Positions 10,926 through 20,394 of a DNA stretch of 64,000 nt are shown here, piece by piece. Origin of the DNA: Podocnemis expansa (taxonomy: Eukaryota > Chordata > Testudines > Podocnemididae); NCBI GenBank assembly GCA_007922195.1, contig ML682067.1, positions 9,980,112 through 10,044,111 on the forward strand. Reading direction: 5' to 3'. The position numbers and the translations under genes were made by a program. Numbering within the stretch: position 1 is the first letter of the stretch; each line of letters starts with the position of its first letter. Under the pieces are notes generated by a model that did no database searches, was not told the DNA's origin, and saw nothing but the letters and a program-made list of their open reading frames with translations.

Positions 10926-11559
10926 GTGGAACAGCTTTAACAGGATAGACTGAGGAAACGTAACTTCAGAATATTCTGTGGCTTAATGGCAGGCCAACTG
11001 GACAGCATTTCCAGCTCCCAGGACAGAACAATCAATGCTCCCCTACCCCCCAAAGGCCAGATTCCCAGGCAGCTAATGAGGCATCTGCCACTTGTCTTGC
11101 TGGGTCCCTTGGACTCTCTAGGGAAATTATTGATGAACCTGGGAATCTGAGTAGCAGATACCACCTCCTCAACCATGCAGGAAACCTGCATGGTGCACAA
11201 TTAATGGGCACAGCCAAAGGGAGAGACACAGAGAGGATGAGAAGCAGGGGTCTTGGGGAAAGGGGGTTGTGGGAGGAGAGGAGACCTGTCTACCCTCCCA
11301 TCCACCTGAGACCCTTTTAAATCGCTGGGCTCCTGAGTATTTGCCTCCCTTGCTTCCCCAGTGGGTGGGCCTGCTTAGTGGTTACAGTTCTCTTCTGAGA
11401 GTGGCAGACCCTCCTGGTAAATTATTTTCTACCCCTCAGGCAGAGTGTGTGTGGGGAGGCAGGGGCCTCCCATATTTCTGCTGAATGCTTTAGCCAGTGG
11501 ACTGAAAGTTGGAAGGTGCACAGCTCATCTGGTAAGATTTTTGAGGTGGATCCTGTCAC

Positions 11560-12250
11560 GGGATACACATCTGTGCACCCTGGGTTATGATCTTTATGAT
11601 TTTCCTGTTCACTTATACCCTGGAATTGTATGATCTGTTGCCAGTTACACCATGTAGTCTTTCTTTATGGATGCTCATAACCTATTCTACATGATTACTA
11701 TGATGATATTTTTCCTACAACTTCATGTGTATGCTCAGATGTGTAGCATGTTTAGCATAGCTCGGGGGACGGACGGACAGAAAGTTATCTCCCAACACCA
11801 AAGCACCTGAGGAAGACAAAGGTATGCTAATTGAGGTGGCTGGGAAGAGACAAAGGTATCACCTCTGCCCAGAAAGGGAGGAGCCAGGGGGTCTTTGGAG
11901 ACAAAGAGAAACTCTTGGAAAGATTTGAGGATTTTGGCCTGGGATTCTCCATCTTGAAACAACTTCAAGCAAGATCTGGGCCCTGCCTGGTCGCAGGCAG
12001 AGACTGGCCGTATGAACATCTGACAACTGAACACCTTGAGCATGAACTTGAACTATCAGGTCAGTTTAAGTAGAGATATTAGGGTAGTATGCGTATTTTA
12101 CCTTTTATTTTCTTGTGGTCTTCCCTGACTCATTTATATTGTGATTTTTGCCATGATTGGCCATATTCTCACCTAGAATTACAATATGATCAATAAACTT
12201 GTAGTCATTTTATCTAAAGCTGTGTGATCTTTAGAGGGTGTGAGTGAAAG
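11560..12250 (+). repeat. Possible LTR remnant
   Basis: It contains GATCCTGTCACGGGATACAC at the left and an AATAAA polyadenylation signal near 12,192 that precedes a GTGTGATCTTTAGAGG stretch. This resembles the R/U5 part of a retroelement LTR. No internal genes are attached, and exact ends and family are not determinable by eye. Confidence 0.35.
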
Positions 12251-12689
12251 AGGCTGGGCACAATCCATTTCTTTGTTAAATGGATGGAATTGAGTGTATG
12301 GTAGTTGGGAGTGCTTCCCAATCTCTGTAGACAGTGGCTTCTGGTGTGCTAACTGCAACCAGGGTGCTTGCTGGGGGGCTGTCCCTCAAATAGCTAGGAG
12401 GCATACACTCACTGCTTGGGACTGGTTGCACACCAGAGGTCAGCGTGGACTTACTCAGGAGCGAGTGGTCACTTGGCAAAGTGAGGTGAATCCAAGTTCA
12501 GGAGTGGGAGTTAGGAGGTCAGGTACACTGGACTGGATCTAGGGAGCAGCCTGTCACAGAGCCAATGTAGTAGGCAGTTTCTGAGCACACACTTCGGCAG
12601 GCCAGTGCCTATATGTCCTTTGGCTCAAATTGCTCCAGAGTTCATGTAGGATATAGGTGTCTAGATGCTTAAAGGGAGGCAGCAATGAG

Positions 12690-12900
12690 CATGTGCAGAG
12701 GCAGGAACTTATATACACAAGGAATTTTTACACTGAAAAGTTTAGGCACTGAGTGAATGTATGTAACTGTAGAGTTAGGTGTTTTGTGGATTGCAGGATT
12801 TAGGCACCTAAATACCTTTGGGTCTTTGATTTAGGAGCCTAAGTCTGTGACTTTCCATGAGACTTAGATTTCCAAGTCCCATAACTGCTTTTGAAAATTT
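12690..12900. repeat. Dispersed repeat, unclassified
   Basis: TTAGGCACTGAGTG, GATTTAGGCACCTAAATACC and GAGCCTAAGTCTGTGAC recur in variant form near 9,900 and 18,150-18,260. No coding content. Confidence 0.35.
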
Positions 12901-13812
12901 TATTTTCTTTTGAGCTGTATGTATTCTCAGCCAATCTGTTTTCATTTGTGAAAAGAGAAGAATCACAAGAAGAGCATTTCCTCATGATTTTAACCCTAAA
13001 ATCCAAACAGAAACCTTGCTAAATATCACTTTTTGATTTTTTTTCTTTTTATCCACCCCACCCCCCCTTTTATAATAATTTCACCCCCATCTTTGTGTTC
13101 TTGGCTTTTCAGTTTCTGCTTTTCACCACTATTCTAAATATACTGATTACTTTCCTTAGTTTTGAGTTCCTACAGCTTCTTTGCTTGATTTCTGTCCCTC
13201 ACTGTGTTTTTTCTATTTCACACATTCTTGTTTAAAAATGTTTGCTGCTTTACCCCACCCCCACATAACTGGAGCTTTATTGCTGTGATAAACTATTTTA
13301 AGTTTTACAGTGGCCCTAGTAAACTCAATTAATTTGTACAGGTGACAGATACTCCCTAAATTTGTCTTTCACTGTGCCAGAGTAAATTAAAGAGAAAATG
13401 TATCCCCCCTGTCATCCCCTTTAAGTATTTCATTGCCTCTTTTAAATAACTAACGAATGTGTGAATTAATTGTATTGAGCCCCACTCACTTTATTTCTTA
13501 CAACAGAAGGAAATTGATTCATTCTGAGTTCTCCAATAACATCAGCTACTCGGCTTCCACTCTGCACATAGCTCTGACACTTCCTTACATCAGCCCTATA
13601 ACATTCCCCTGGCTGGGATTATGTTGAGAGGTAGTGAGGTGGGGGCTCTCTACTAGCAGGGGGTGAGCATTTGCTGCACTTTGAACCCCCTGGGAGTCAA
13701 GGATGCTCTGCACTATGCAGAATTGGGCCAGCCTCTTCAGTGACCATGTTCCTAACTTCTCGCCTTTAGATACTTACTTTGTACTTGGGTACTAATCCCG
13801 CCTTTTGATATT
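12901..13812. other. Intronic noncoding DNA
   Basis: Pyrimidine-rich and AT-rich stretches with no recognisable repeat. A minus-strand open stretch near 13,500 next to a strong GTGAGT was examined as a candidate third exon and lacks family residues. Confidence 0.4.
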
Positions 13813-13985
13813 AACTTGAATAAAAAACAGAGTCCTGTGGCATGACCTTAAATTAATTAATTTTTTATCGCATGAGCTTTCATTGGTAAAATCCACAGAA
13901 GTTCATGTGATAGATAAATTTGTTAGTGTTTAAAAGTGCCACACAGCTCCTGGTTTGTGTTGCTGAAGTAGACTGACCTGGCTAC
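13813..13985. mobile_element. Small inverted pair of Penelope-like tails
   Basis: The left half reads ACAGAGTCCTGTGGCATGAC then GCATGAGCTTTCATTGG, which is the minus orientation of the Penelope tail. The right half reads AAATTTGTTAGTGTTTAAAA then GTGCCACACAGCTCC in plus orientation. The two halves meet near 13,891, forming a second, shorter palindrome like that at 8,656-9,262. Confidence 0.65.
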
Positions 13986-14056
13986 CTCTCTGGAACTTGA
14001 ATCAGGCACAGCCTCTAGGACAGGGGATCAGCAACCCAAAAGAAGAGCCACAGATT

Positions 14057-14344
14057 TAGGATTCCCAGATGTCAGGCAGAAAGAGGACATGTCCTCCTTT
14101 TTACTTCCATGTCCTCCATCTGGCAGGCATTTTAAAAATACATGATTTGTCTGGTTTTTTATTTCCAGGGGTTCAAGTATGCTGGAACACCCCAGAACAC
14201 CCTGTTTTTAGAGGGAAGCATGCCAGGGCCCCTAAAACCAGAAGAATATTACAATAATACTACACTTTCTCCATGTGTTCTCCAATGTCCTCCTTTTCAT
14301 ACTTCCCTGTCCTCCTTGCCATGCTTTGGTATCTGTTAACCCTA
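14057..14344 (+). mobile_element. hAT-type non-autonomous element (TAGGGTTACCAGA family)
   Basis: Terminal inverted repeats are TAGGATTCCCAGATGTC and the complement of GGTATCTGTTAACCCTA. It is flanked by an 8-base target duplication, CACAGATT and CACAGGTT (7 of 8). A sister copy lies at 14,883-15,126. It lies in the interval between the first and fourth exons of the prolactin-like gene. Confidence 0.85.
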
Positions 14345-14552
14345 CACAGGTTGTAGCAGTGGTATCTCTGGCGCTGGGCTTACAGGGCTCTAGCGCTGAG
14401 TCATGGAGCCCTGAGTCTGCCGTGACAGCGGCTGCAGCAGCAGTGTGCTTAAAGTGTGCGAGCCCCAAGTCCTGGTGCCTGAGCCCTTGGTCTTATTCTG
14501 GGCCAAGGGCACTCCTGGCTTGCAGACCACTGCTCCAGCAAATGATCCCACA

Positions 14553-14645
14553 CAAAACAAACAAGGAGTCCTATGGTGCTTGTAAAAACTACCAAATGCA
14601 TGTATCTCATGAGTTTTCCTTAGGTGCCTCCCACTTCGTCAGACC
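14553..14645 (-). mobile_element. Penelope-like element tail, minus strand
   Basis: Plus-strand text CAAACAAGGAGTCCTATGGT...CTCATGAGTTTTCC...CCACTTCGTCAG is the reverse complement of the tail that follows the GIY-YIG copy at 21.4 kb. It includes a degenerate hammerhead-type core. Confidence 0.75.
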
Positions 14646-14675
14646 TATGCAATGGAGATTGCAGGATTATCCCTG

Positions 14676-14802
14676 CAAATAGTGTAGTGGCTAACACCTC
14701 TGCTTAATGTGCAGAAGGTCTGGGGTTCAATTCCCAGGGGGTTGGACTTGATGATCTCATGAGGTCCCTTCCAGCCCTACGATTTGATTTGATTTGATTA
14801 AT
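14676..14802 (+). mobile_element. tRNA-headed SINE with CR1-type tail
   Basis: The head has box A (TAGTGGCTAACACCT) and box B (GGGTTCAATTCCC) of a tRNA-derived RNA polymerase III promoter. It then joins GGTTGGACTTGATGATCTCA and GGTCCCTTCCAGCCCT, the CR1 3' end, and finishes in about four TTGAT units. A tRNA head on a CR1 tail is the layout of the tortoise pol III SINE family. This is the main reason for suggesting a turtle. Confidence 0.85.
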
Positions 14803-14882
14803 GGGCTCACTCTCTCACAAATGAGCTTGAGTCTCCCTATGCAAAGGGGGGCCTTATCTGCCATTCCTGGGGGACCTGTGCC

Positions 14883-15126
14883 TAGGGTTACCAGATGTCA
14901 GGCAAAAGGTGGATGTGTCCTCCTTTTTACTTCCGCATTCTCTGTCCAGCAGGCATTTTAAAAGTACATGATTTTTGTCTGGCTTTTTACTGCCAGGGGT
15001 TAAAGTGTGCTGGAAGGCCTGGGCACACCGATTTTTAGGGGGAAGTGTTGCAGGGCCCCTAAAAACAAGCCTATTCCATTTTCTCCATCTGTCCTCCTTT
15101 CCATGCTTCGGTATCTGGTAACCCTA
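14883..15126 (+). mobile_element. hAT-type non-autonomous element (TAGGGTTACCAGA family)
   Basis: Ends are TAGGGTTACCAGATGTC and the complement of GGTATCTGGTAACCCTA. The 8-base target duplication CCTGTGCC is perfect on both sides (14,875-14,882 and 15,127-15,134). It is shorter than the sister copy at 14,057 and better preserved, so probably younger. Confidence 0.9.
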
Positions 15127-15398
15127 CCTGTGCCCCATCAAATCCAGCAGCAGGAGCTCCTACGGCCTTACCGGTATTTGCTGGGCATACTCCTTGCCAT
15201 TGGGCGTTAGCAGCCGGGCGGTGTGGCATTTCCCCAACTCGTTTCCACTGGGGAGGAAGCTTTTGTCCTAAAAAGAACAGACCCCCCAACACAGAAGATC
15301 GTCAAACCCGGCTGGTGCAGCCCGGCCCCCCAGCCCCAGCCCCAGCCCCAGCCCTGCGGGTAACTTGCTGGGCAGGGCGCGGAGCGGCGGGTGCTCAC

Positions 15399-15550
15399 CA
15401 GCAGCTCGGCGTGGAGGGCGGCGGAGAGGCGGTGGAGCCGGCCGGAGTGCTGGATCACGCGCTCCAGCAGCTCGCCCACCGAGAGGAAGCGGCAGCTGGC
15501 ATCTCCCTGCCGGGCGCACGTGGGCGCGGAGCGGGCGCGCGGCGGCTGCC

Positions 15551-15590
<40 letters not shown>

Positions 15591-15623
15591 GCGGCGGCGG
15601 CGGAGCGGGGCGGCGGGGCCCAT
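15399..15623 (-). CDS. Prolactin-like hormone, first coding exon (signal peptide and helix 1)
   Basis: It encodes the first 75 residues of a secreted prolactin/GH-family hormone. Residues 1-33 are a signal peptide: MGPAAPLRRRR, thirteen leucines (residues 12-24), then GQPPRARSA. The mature N-terminus carries a cysteine pair with seven residues between (C36, C44), like the N-terminal loop specific to prolactins. It is followed by FLSVGELLERVIQHSGRLHR and LSAALHAELL, the start of helix 1; chicken-type prolactin has a comparable SLGEL-DR. The ATG has a very good Kozak context (GCACCATGG). A GTGAGC donor follows codon 75 in phase 0, close to the family position. In prolactin itself the first few codons sit on a separate exon; here start codon and signal are in the same exon as helix 1. 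Paralogue identity (PRL2 or prolactin-like) is inferred. Confidence 0.85.
15552..15587 (-). repeat. Coding (CTG)12 tract in the signal peptide
   Basis: Twelve uninterrupted CAG units on the plus strand read as twelve CTG leucine codons in the minus-strand gene. A pure trinucleotide tract this long is prone to length change, so the leucine core of the signal peptide may vary between individuals. Confidence 0.95.
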
Positions 15624-15658
15624 GGTGCGGGAGGCTGAGGCTGGATGCCCCCGCCCGG

Positions 15659-15668
15659 CCTATATAGA
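15659..15668 (-). promoter_or_regulatory. TATA box of the prolactin-like gene
   Basis: The minus strand reads CCTCTATATAGGCCG, about 41 bases ahead of the start codon. A start site some 30 bases further on would leave a 5' leader of only about 11 bases. GC boxes (CCCCGCCC-like) lie between it and the ATG. Confidence 0.65.
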
Positions 15669-15830
15669 GGCGGGGGTGATCCGAGGCCGCCGTCCCGCCG
15701 GCACCCATTAGCCAGTGGTGCGGAGCCGTGCCCGGCTGCGGGGCGCCGGACCAAGCTGGGCTGGGGGAAGGAGCAGGCTTGCTGGGCGTGCATGAGCCAG
15801 TTCATGCCAGTGCCCATGTGCGCCTTAGCC

Positions 15831-16346
15831 CGGTGGCTCACAATCTTTGCAAGGGTCAGGAGCCCTTTTTAACATGTGGACTCCCAAAAGATGAGGCTTG
15901 TGATGGGGGTCTGACTGCAAGCTGTGGTGCTGCAGAAGGGCGGTGGAGGACCTGGCCCTGGGCTGCTCCCAGAGCCTTAACAGCATTTTGCCACCCGGGG
16001 CACGTCCCAAGTGGAACGCGCGTCTTCCCCTTAGCGGCACTCGGAGGTGGTGCTGCAAAGCCGCCACTTTAATAGCACGGCTGTGTTGAGCTGCTTCAGG
16101 CTGCCCGGGGTTGTGCCTCACCCTGGCCCTGCCTGCTCCCAAGGGGTGGGGATGTATCCAGGGTGAGGCTGCTCACAGCGGTCAAATATAATTCATTGAG
16201 AGTCTGCTCCAACATGAACTGCTGGCCAGTAGTGGTTGGGGCTGGATTAGGCCCCCAGCTGCCTGCCACTGGACAGCAGTGACTGGGCTGGATGTATTCA
16301 TGGACCCCTTGGAATAACTCTGCAGGCCCCAGGTTGGGAACCACTG
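15831..16346 (+). mobile_element. hAT-type non-autonomous element upstream of the hormone promoter
   Basis: It begins CGGTGGCTCACAATCTTTG and ends CCAGGTTGGGAACCACTG, an inverted pair of the CAGTGGTTCCCAACC type. Flanking octamers CCTTAGCC and CCTTAGAA match at 6 of 8. It lies about 165 bases upstream of the TATA box and is GC-rich. Confidence 0.75.
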
Positions 16347-16674
16347 CCTTAGAAACATTAAGGGGCTGCTTTGTTCCCTGCCTCACCTGTTCTAAACCAG
16401 TCACACCCCACTGGCTTCAGTGGATTTAAGCCTGATTTGTACTGGCACCAGTCAGAGAATAGATCCTTTGTGTGCATGCATGCCCACACAGGCACACACC
16501 CACCCACACACACACCCACAGGATGCACAGTCTGAGCCAGTGCCATAAGTAAAGAAGCTGGTGCCCCTTACAATAACCAGCCCCTTGGCCTTCAGTAACA
16601 TTACTCTGTGCAGCACAGTGGATCACAGTTGTTGGCAAGTCAGCTACCCATGGCTGGTGCAGAAATGCCTATAG

Positions 16675-16861
16675 CAGGGGTGGCCAAACTTATGGAACTC
16701 AAGAGCCACTCAAATTAATTATTAAACCTTCAAGAGCTGCACTGAGGCACATAGCAATATACTTTTACCTACAAAATTGATTTTCTGACATTCTTCCACA
16801 AGCCACACTTTTTCATTCAAGAGCCACATGCAGCTCCCAAGCTGCAGTTTGGCCACGTCTG
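16675..16861 (+). mobile_element. hAT-type non-autonomous element (CAGGGGTGGCCAAAC family)
   Basis: Ends are CAGGGGTGGCCAAACTT and the complement of AGTTTGGCCACGTCTG. The target duplication GCCTATAG / GCCTATAT matches at 7 of 8. The interior repeats AAGAGCCACA phrases. Confidence 0.85.
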
Positions 16862-16886
16862 GCCTATATTAACCCTAGTCCACTGC

Positions 16887-17143
16887 TAGAGCTCTGCAAA
16901 TCTGCAGCTATCCACATGATAGCTATGGACTTTCTTGCGGATGCAGATCCACCTACTTGTATCTGCAAAGGACTCTACAGATGAATAGAGCCCTGCAAAC
17001 CCCCTCCCCTCCAAAAAAACCCAAAAAACCCTGCAGATATACACATTATAGCCACATCCTTGGATGCAGTGAGGCTATCTGTGGACCATTTCTTGCACAT
17101 GTAAATCAGATGACATGCATATTTGTATCCATGCAGGGCTCCA
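16887..17143 (-). mobile_element. Two tandem hAT-type elements (TAGAGCCCTGCA family)
   Basis: Two minus-oriented copies, 16,887-16,978 and 16,987-17,143, are separated by eight bases. Each begins TAGAGCYCTGCAAA and ends in the complement of the partner terminus. The outer flanks TCCACTGC and CCCATTGC match at 6 of 8, suggesting that the pair went in as one unit. Related copies lie at 35,595, 42,821 and 46,087. Confidence 0.75.
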
Positions 17144-18735
17144 CCCATTGCCCCTCCCCTGAACACCAAGCCACCGTGGTTAGCACCCTACCGAATTCAT
17201 GGATTTGAAAAATGTCCCAAGGACCATGAAATCAGACCTTCTCTGTGAAATCTAACTTTGTAGAGAGGGACAGTGTCAGAGTTCCTACCAGGACTAGGCT
17301 CCAGCTGTTAGTCCCAGGTGGCCTGGGGTGGCAAGGGTCAGGACTTCCTTACCCACCACCTGTCTGCTCTTCCAGGGAGGTCAGACCCACTTGTGGGTAT
17401 TTCTCCCAGCTGCAGGAAGCTCCATGGCTGCTGTGGAGGTGGCAAGCCTTCAACCTTCCTGTAACAGCTTTGAGACCCTGCACTGCCCCCAGAACTTCCT
17501 TTGGGTCAGGACCCCTAGGGAGTCTCTTAGCTTTCAGAGTGTGTTCTAATCACTGGGATATTTTCTACTGGGTTCTCTTGTGATGATACCTGTTGAATCT
17601 GCTCCACTTTGTATAACCGCTTCATCAGTCACTAGCCTGGAATGAGAAAATGAAAATGACATAGGCTGGAAGTTAGAACTCACCTACAAGGAGGAAAACC
17701 AGGGCCCACTTTTGTTCTGCAATGACTATTTAAATGTATATACAAAGTGGAACAATTACATCAGTCTCTCCTGTGGCAGCCCTACATCAGATTTAACTGT
17801 AGTCCAGTGGTATGGACTCTTCTGAGAAGCAGAATTTAAACTGTCATTCTCTTGTCAGATAAATGGAGGAGGAAACTGAACCTCAGTCTTCCCTGTCCCC
17901 CATGAGTGCTTTACCCACTGTAATAAATATCGTAAGGAAGGTGGCATTACCACTCCTAGATGGATTTTTAAGGGGCCCAGTCTGCTAGGTGCACTGATTA
18001 CTTGATTAGGCAAGATGAGCCAGACAATGCCTACTGCCTTGAGCTGGTTTGAGAATCTCGGTGAGGGTTAGGTAAAAGTGAGGCATGCAAGCACCTAGAG
18101 TAAAACATCAACTGCATGTCCAGGGGCAGAAACGTAGGTGCTTAGGGAACTTTTACAGTAAAAAATTAGGTGCTGAATCTGAGAGATTTTAGGTGCCTAC
18201 TGGGTTTAAGCCTGGGATGAATAAAATTGGCTTACAGCTAGGCACCAGCAATTTTACTTTCAGTTGCTAGAGGGTGTTCCTCCATTACATTTCTGCAGTG
18301 GTGCTAGGCCCCAGGCTACTAAGACTGGTTTCCATGGTGACCAGAAACATTGATTTGCCGAGGCCTGGTTTAAGCAGCATGTGGGTGGGGGTTTTGAGGA
18401 TATCAATGATGTCTGACTTTTGAATGGAAGTGTCCAAAGTGGAGAGCCTTTTGTGGATCTGGGCTTTATTGCATCAGAGTCAAACTTTTCTGAATACCAT
18501 TGATAGTGCCCTTATTCAGAAAGTGAAAATGTTGAACATGTCCTTTAAGTTTATTTATCATCAACCTCTACTGATGTTTTTTAAAATTTTTTATTTTTTC
18601 AGCTTCAGGTTGAATATATCACCAGACAAGAACCATGGATAGCCTTGAAAAACAACAATCCAGGGCAAACACATAGCTTATACAAAATAAACACATTAGT
18701 CAAACAGAGAAACATTAACAATAAGTGTAGGTTAG
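17144..18735. other. Noncoding DNA
   Basis: No gene recognised. Around 18,090-18,260 it shares the GGTGCTTAGGGAAC and GGTGCCTA phrases with the unclassified repeats near 9.9 and 12.8 kb. Confidence 0.4.
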
Positions 18736-18906
18736 CAGTGGTTCTTAACCTTTTGCAAGTCGTGACACGGTTGTGTGTCGTGAACCTACAAGGCACACCA
18801 GGTCCCCCCCAACCCCCCAATACAGCCATCTCCCCAGCTTTCCGCAACACACACAACTGTGCAGAGACACAGTAATGTGTCCCAATATAATGGTTGAGAA
18901 CCACTG
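18736..18906 (+). mobile_element. hAT-type non-autonomous element (CAGTGGTTCTCAACC family)
   Basis: Ends are CAGTGGTTCTTAACCTTTT and the complement of GGTTGAGAACCACTG. A runs-of-C interior and ACACAGTAATGTGTC near the right end are shared with copies at 24,777 and 39,340. No clean target duplication is seen. Confidence 0.8.
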
Positions 18907-20157
18907 GATTAGATCATTTCATTTTGTTGTACATTTGGATTCCATAGCTCTGAATAGTTACAGTGTAACACCAATTTTATATTTGTAGAAGGCTACTGGA
19001 ATAGCGTAATAAAGAATCAGACCTTCTGTATAGCACTTAACATATTCACTAGTATCTTGTCCCTGTGAAAATGCTACATGAGAGAAGAAGGGAGACTTCT
19101 GCTGGAGGATATTTGTACAGCAGGACACCCAAGTTATCTCTGTTTCTGCTGACCTATGATTACTGCATCTGTCAGTTTTGGAAATTACCATAGTTAGGTT
19201 GGCTTGGGGCTAATGGAAACCAATTATCAGAAAATAGCTGAAATCAACTTCAGTTTCTTTCAGGAGGCAAATAGAAGAAAACAACAACAAACTCCTCATT
19301 CTGGTAAAAGTCTGTTTTCACAAGAAGATGTTTTCCTTCCAGCTTTAGCTAAACTCTAATCTCCTGTTAACTAGATAAATACTTAAACAGAAAAGAAAGA
19401 TGAAAATTACATTCCTTTTTACTCTGAAGGAAGGTTGAAAAGATAGCAAACTGCAGTGATTTGAACAAAAGAATAGTAAAATACCTTTCATGCACTATCT
19501 ATGCACTGTATTCACTGACACATTCCTCTGAGAAGAAAACTCTCCGTGGAGAAAGAACTGTATCTGAATGGGGAATATTCCCTGGGATTTTATAAAAGTA
19601 GTACTGGTTTAACCACAATTCTTTAAAATTGATTTAGTTGAATGAGGGCAAGCCCCTACTGTAGATGGACTTAAACTGATTTAAGCAAGGGGTAAATTGG
19701 TTTAATTAATTATGTGTAAGTATATTAAATCTCCCACCTTTGCTTAATCTCTGCTGCCTCTCTGCATGCTCCAACAAATCCACATTTAGTGACACAAATC
19801 CACACATCTTTGAGGTGACTAGTTCACTGATGACTCTAAGTTATCATGGAATTGTTGGTTGAGGCATAGGTTCACATGATATGTTACCGCAAGTAATTGA
19901 ATACCTGTGCAGAGGTATTGGGAGGCCTTAAATTAATTTTTAAAACCAACACAACATCACCCTTACTTTCATAGCTCTGCTATGTCTTTCACTAATGAAA
20001 AGGGATCCTGGTTTTCTGCAAACCCCCCCCCCCAAACTCTCATATTAAAAATATAGAAAAATCTGTGTTCCTCCATAAATAAAATGCAACTCTGAACTTT
20101 AGTTTCTCTAGCCACAATATATGTTAGTGTCAGTTGAACAAAATGTTTTATTGATGC
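18907..20157. other. Noncoding DNA
   Basis: AT-rich sequence without recognisable genes. A short poly-C run occurs near 20,022. Confidence 0.4.
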
Positions 20158-20394
20158 ACAGTAGAATCCCATTTATCAGAGACTTCATTATCCATCTCTC
20201 TGTATTAATCAAGCCATCAGCCAGACAGGTCTGATGGCCTGAACCTCCTTCCCATGGCTGACAAACCAAGCCTCCTCCATATCTTAAAAGAAGAGATGGA
20301 AAGCTCTTTGTGAATTCTCTTGAATATTGCAATTTCTGATTATCCAGTTTGGCCATGGTCCCAATTAAACTGGATAAATGGGGTTCCATTGTAA
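20158..20394 (+). mobile_element. Tc1/mariner-like (Tigger-type) non-autonomous element
   Basis: Ends are CAGTAGAATCCCATTTATC and the complement of GATAAATGGGGTTCCATTG. The interior (TTATCCAGTTTGGCCATGG, CAATTAAACTGGATAA) has the look of a non-autonomous pogo/Tigger relative. Assignment is from pattern memory only. Confidence 0.6.

Larger units (their letters stand above)
9551..15398 (-). other. Intronic interval expected to contain missing family exon 3
   Basis: Family members carry a 36-codon exon here, encoding the loop after helix 1 with one conserved cysteine. I looked for strong donors on the minus strand (near 12,170, 12,440, 13,490, 13,560 and 13,775). None gives an open, family-like 108-base exon. 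The interval is full of hAT elements, SINE and Penelope tails and a possible LTR piece. The exon may be too diverged for recognition by eye, or it may be lost. Confidence 0.45.
15290..15770. promoter_or_regulatory. CpG-rich promoter and first-exon region
   Basis: It is much richer in G, C and CpG than the flanking DNA and covers the TATA box, start codon and first coding exon of the prolactin-like gene. Within the first intron, a 6-base CAGCCC-type repeat runs from about 15,330 to 15,355. Confidence 0.75.

Noticed and set aside
12165..12280. Minus-strand donor TTCTAG|GTGAGAAT near the LTR-like fragment
   Set aside because: The phase-0 frame ends in a stop at the junction, and other frames show no hormone similarity.
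13490..13600. Candidate third exon with strong GTGAGT donor on the minus strand
   Set aside because: The open stretch (ending MNQFPSVVRNK) has its cysteine in the wrong place and none of the family residues.
13660..13740. Minus-strand RGFKVQQMLTPC resembling the prolactin RGF...C loop
   Set aside because: The spacing to the cysteine is off by one. Stops lie directly on both sides, and no splice sites frame it.
14684..14740. Possible tRNA gene
   Set aside because: Box A and box B are present, but the cloverleaf is not kept and the sequence runs into a CR1-type tail, so it is a SINE head.
15315..15638. Plus-strand open frames with polyglutamine over the CpG-rich region
   Set aside because: They are antisense to the hormone exon. 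The glutamine run is the complement of the CTG leucine tract, and no promoter or splice support was seen for the plus strand.
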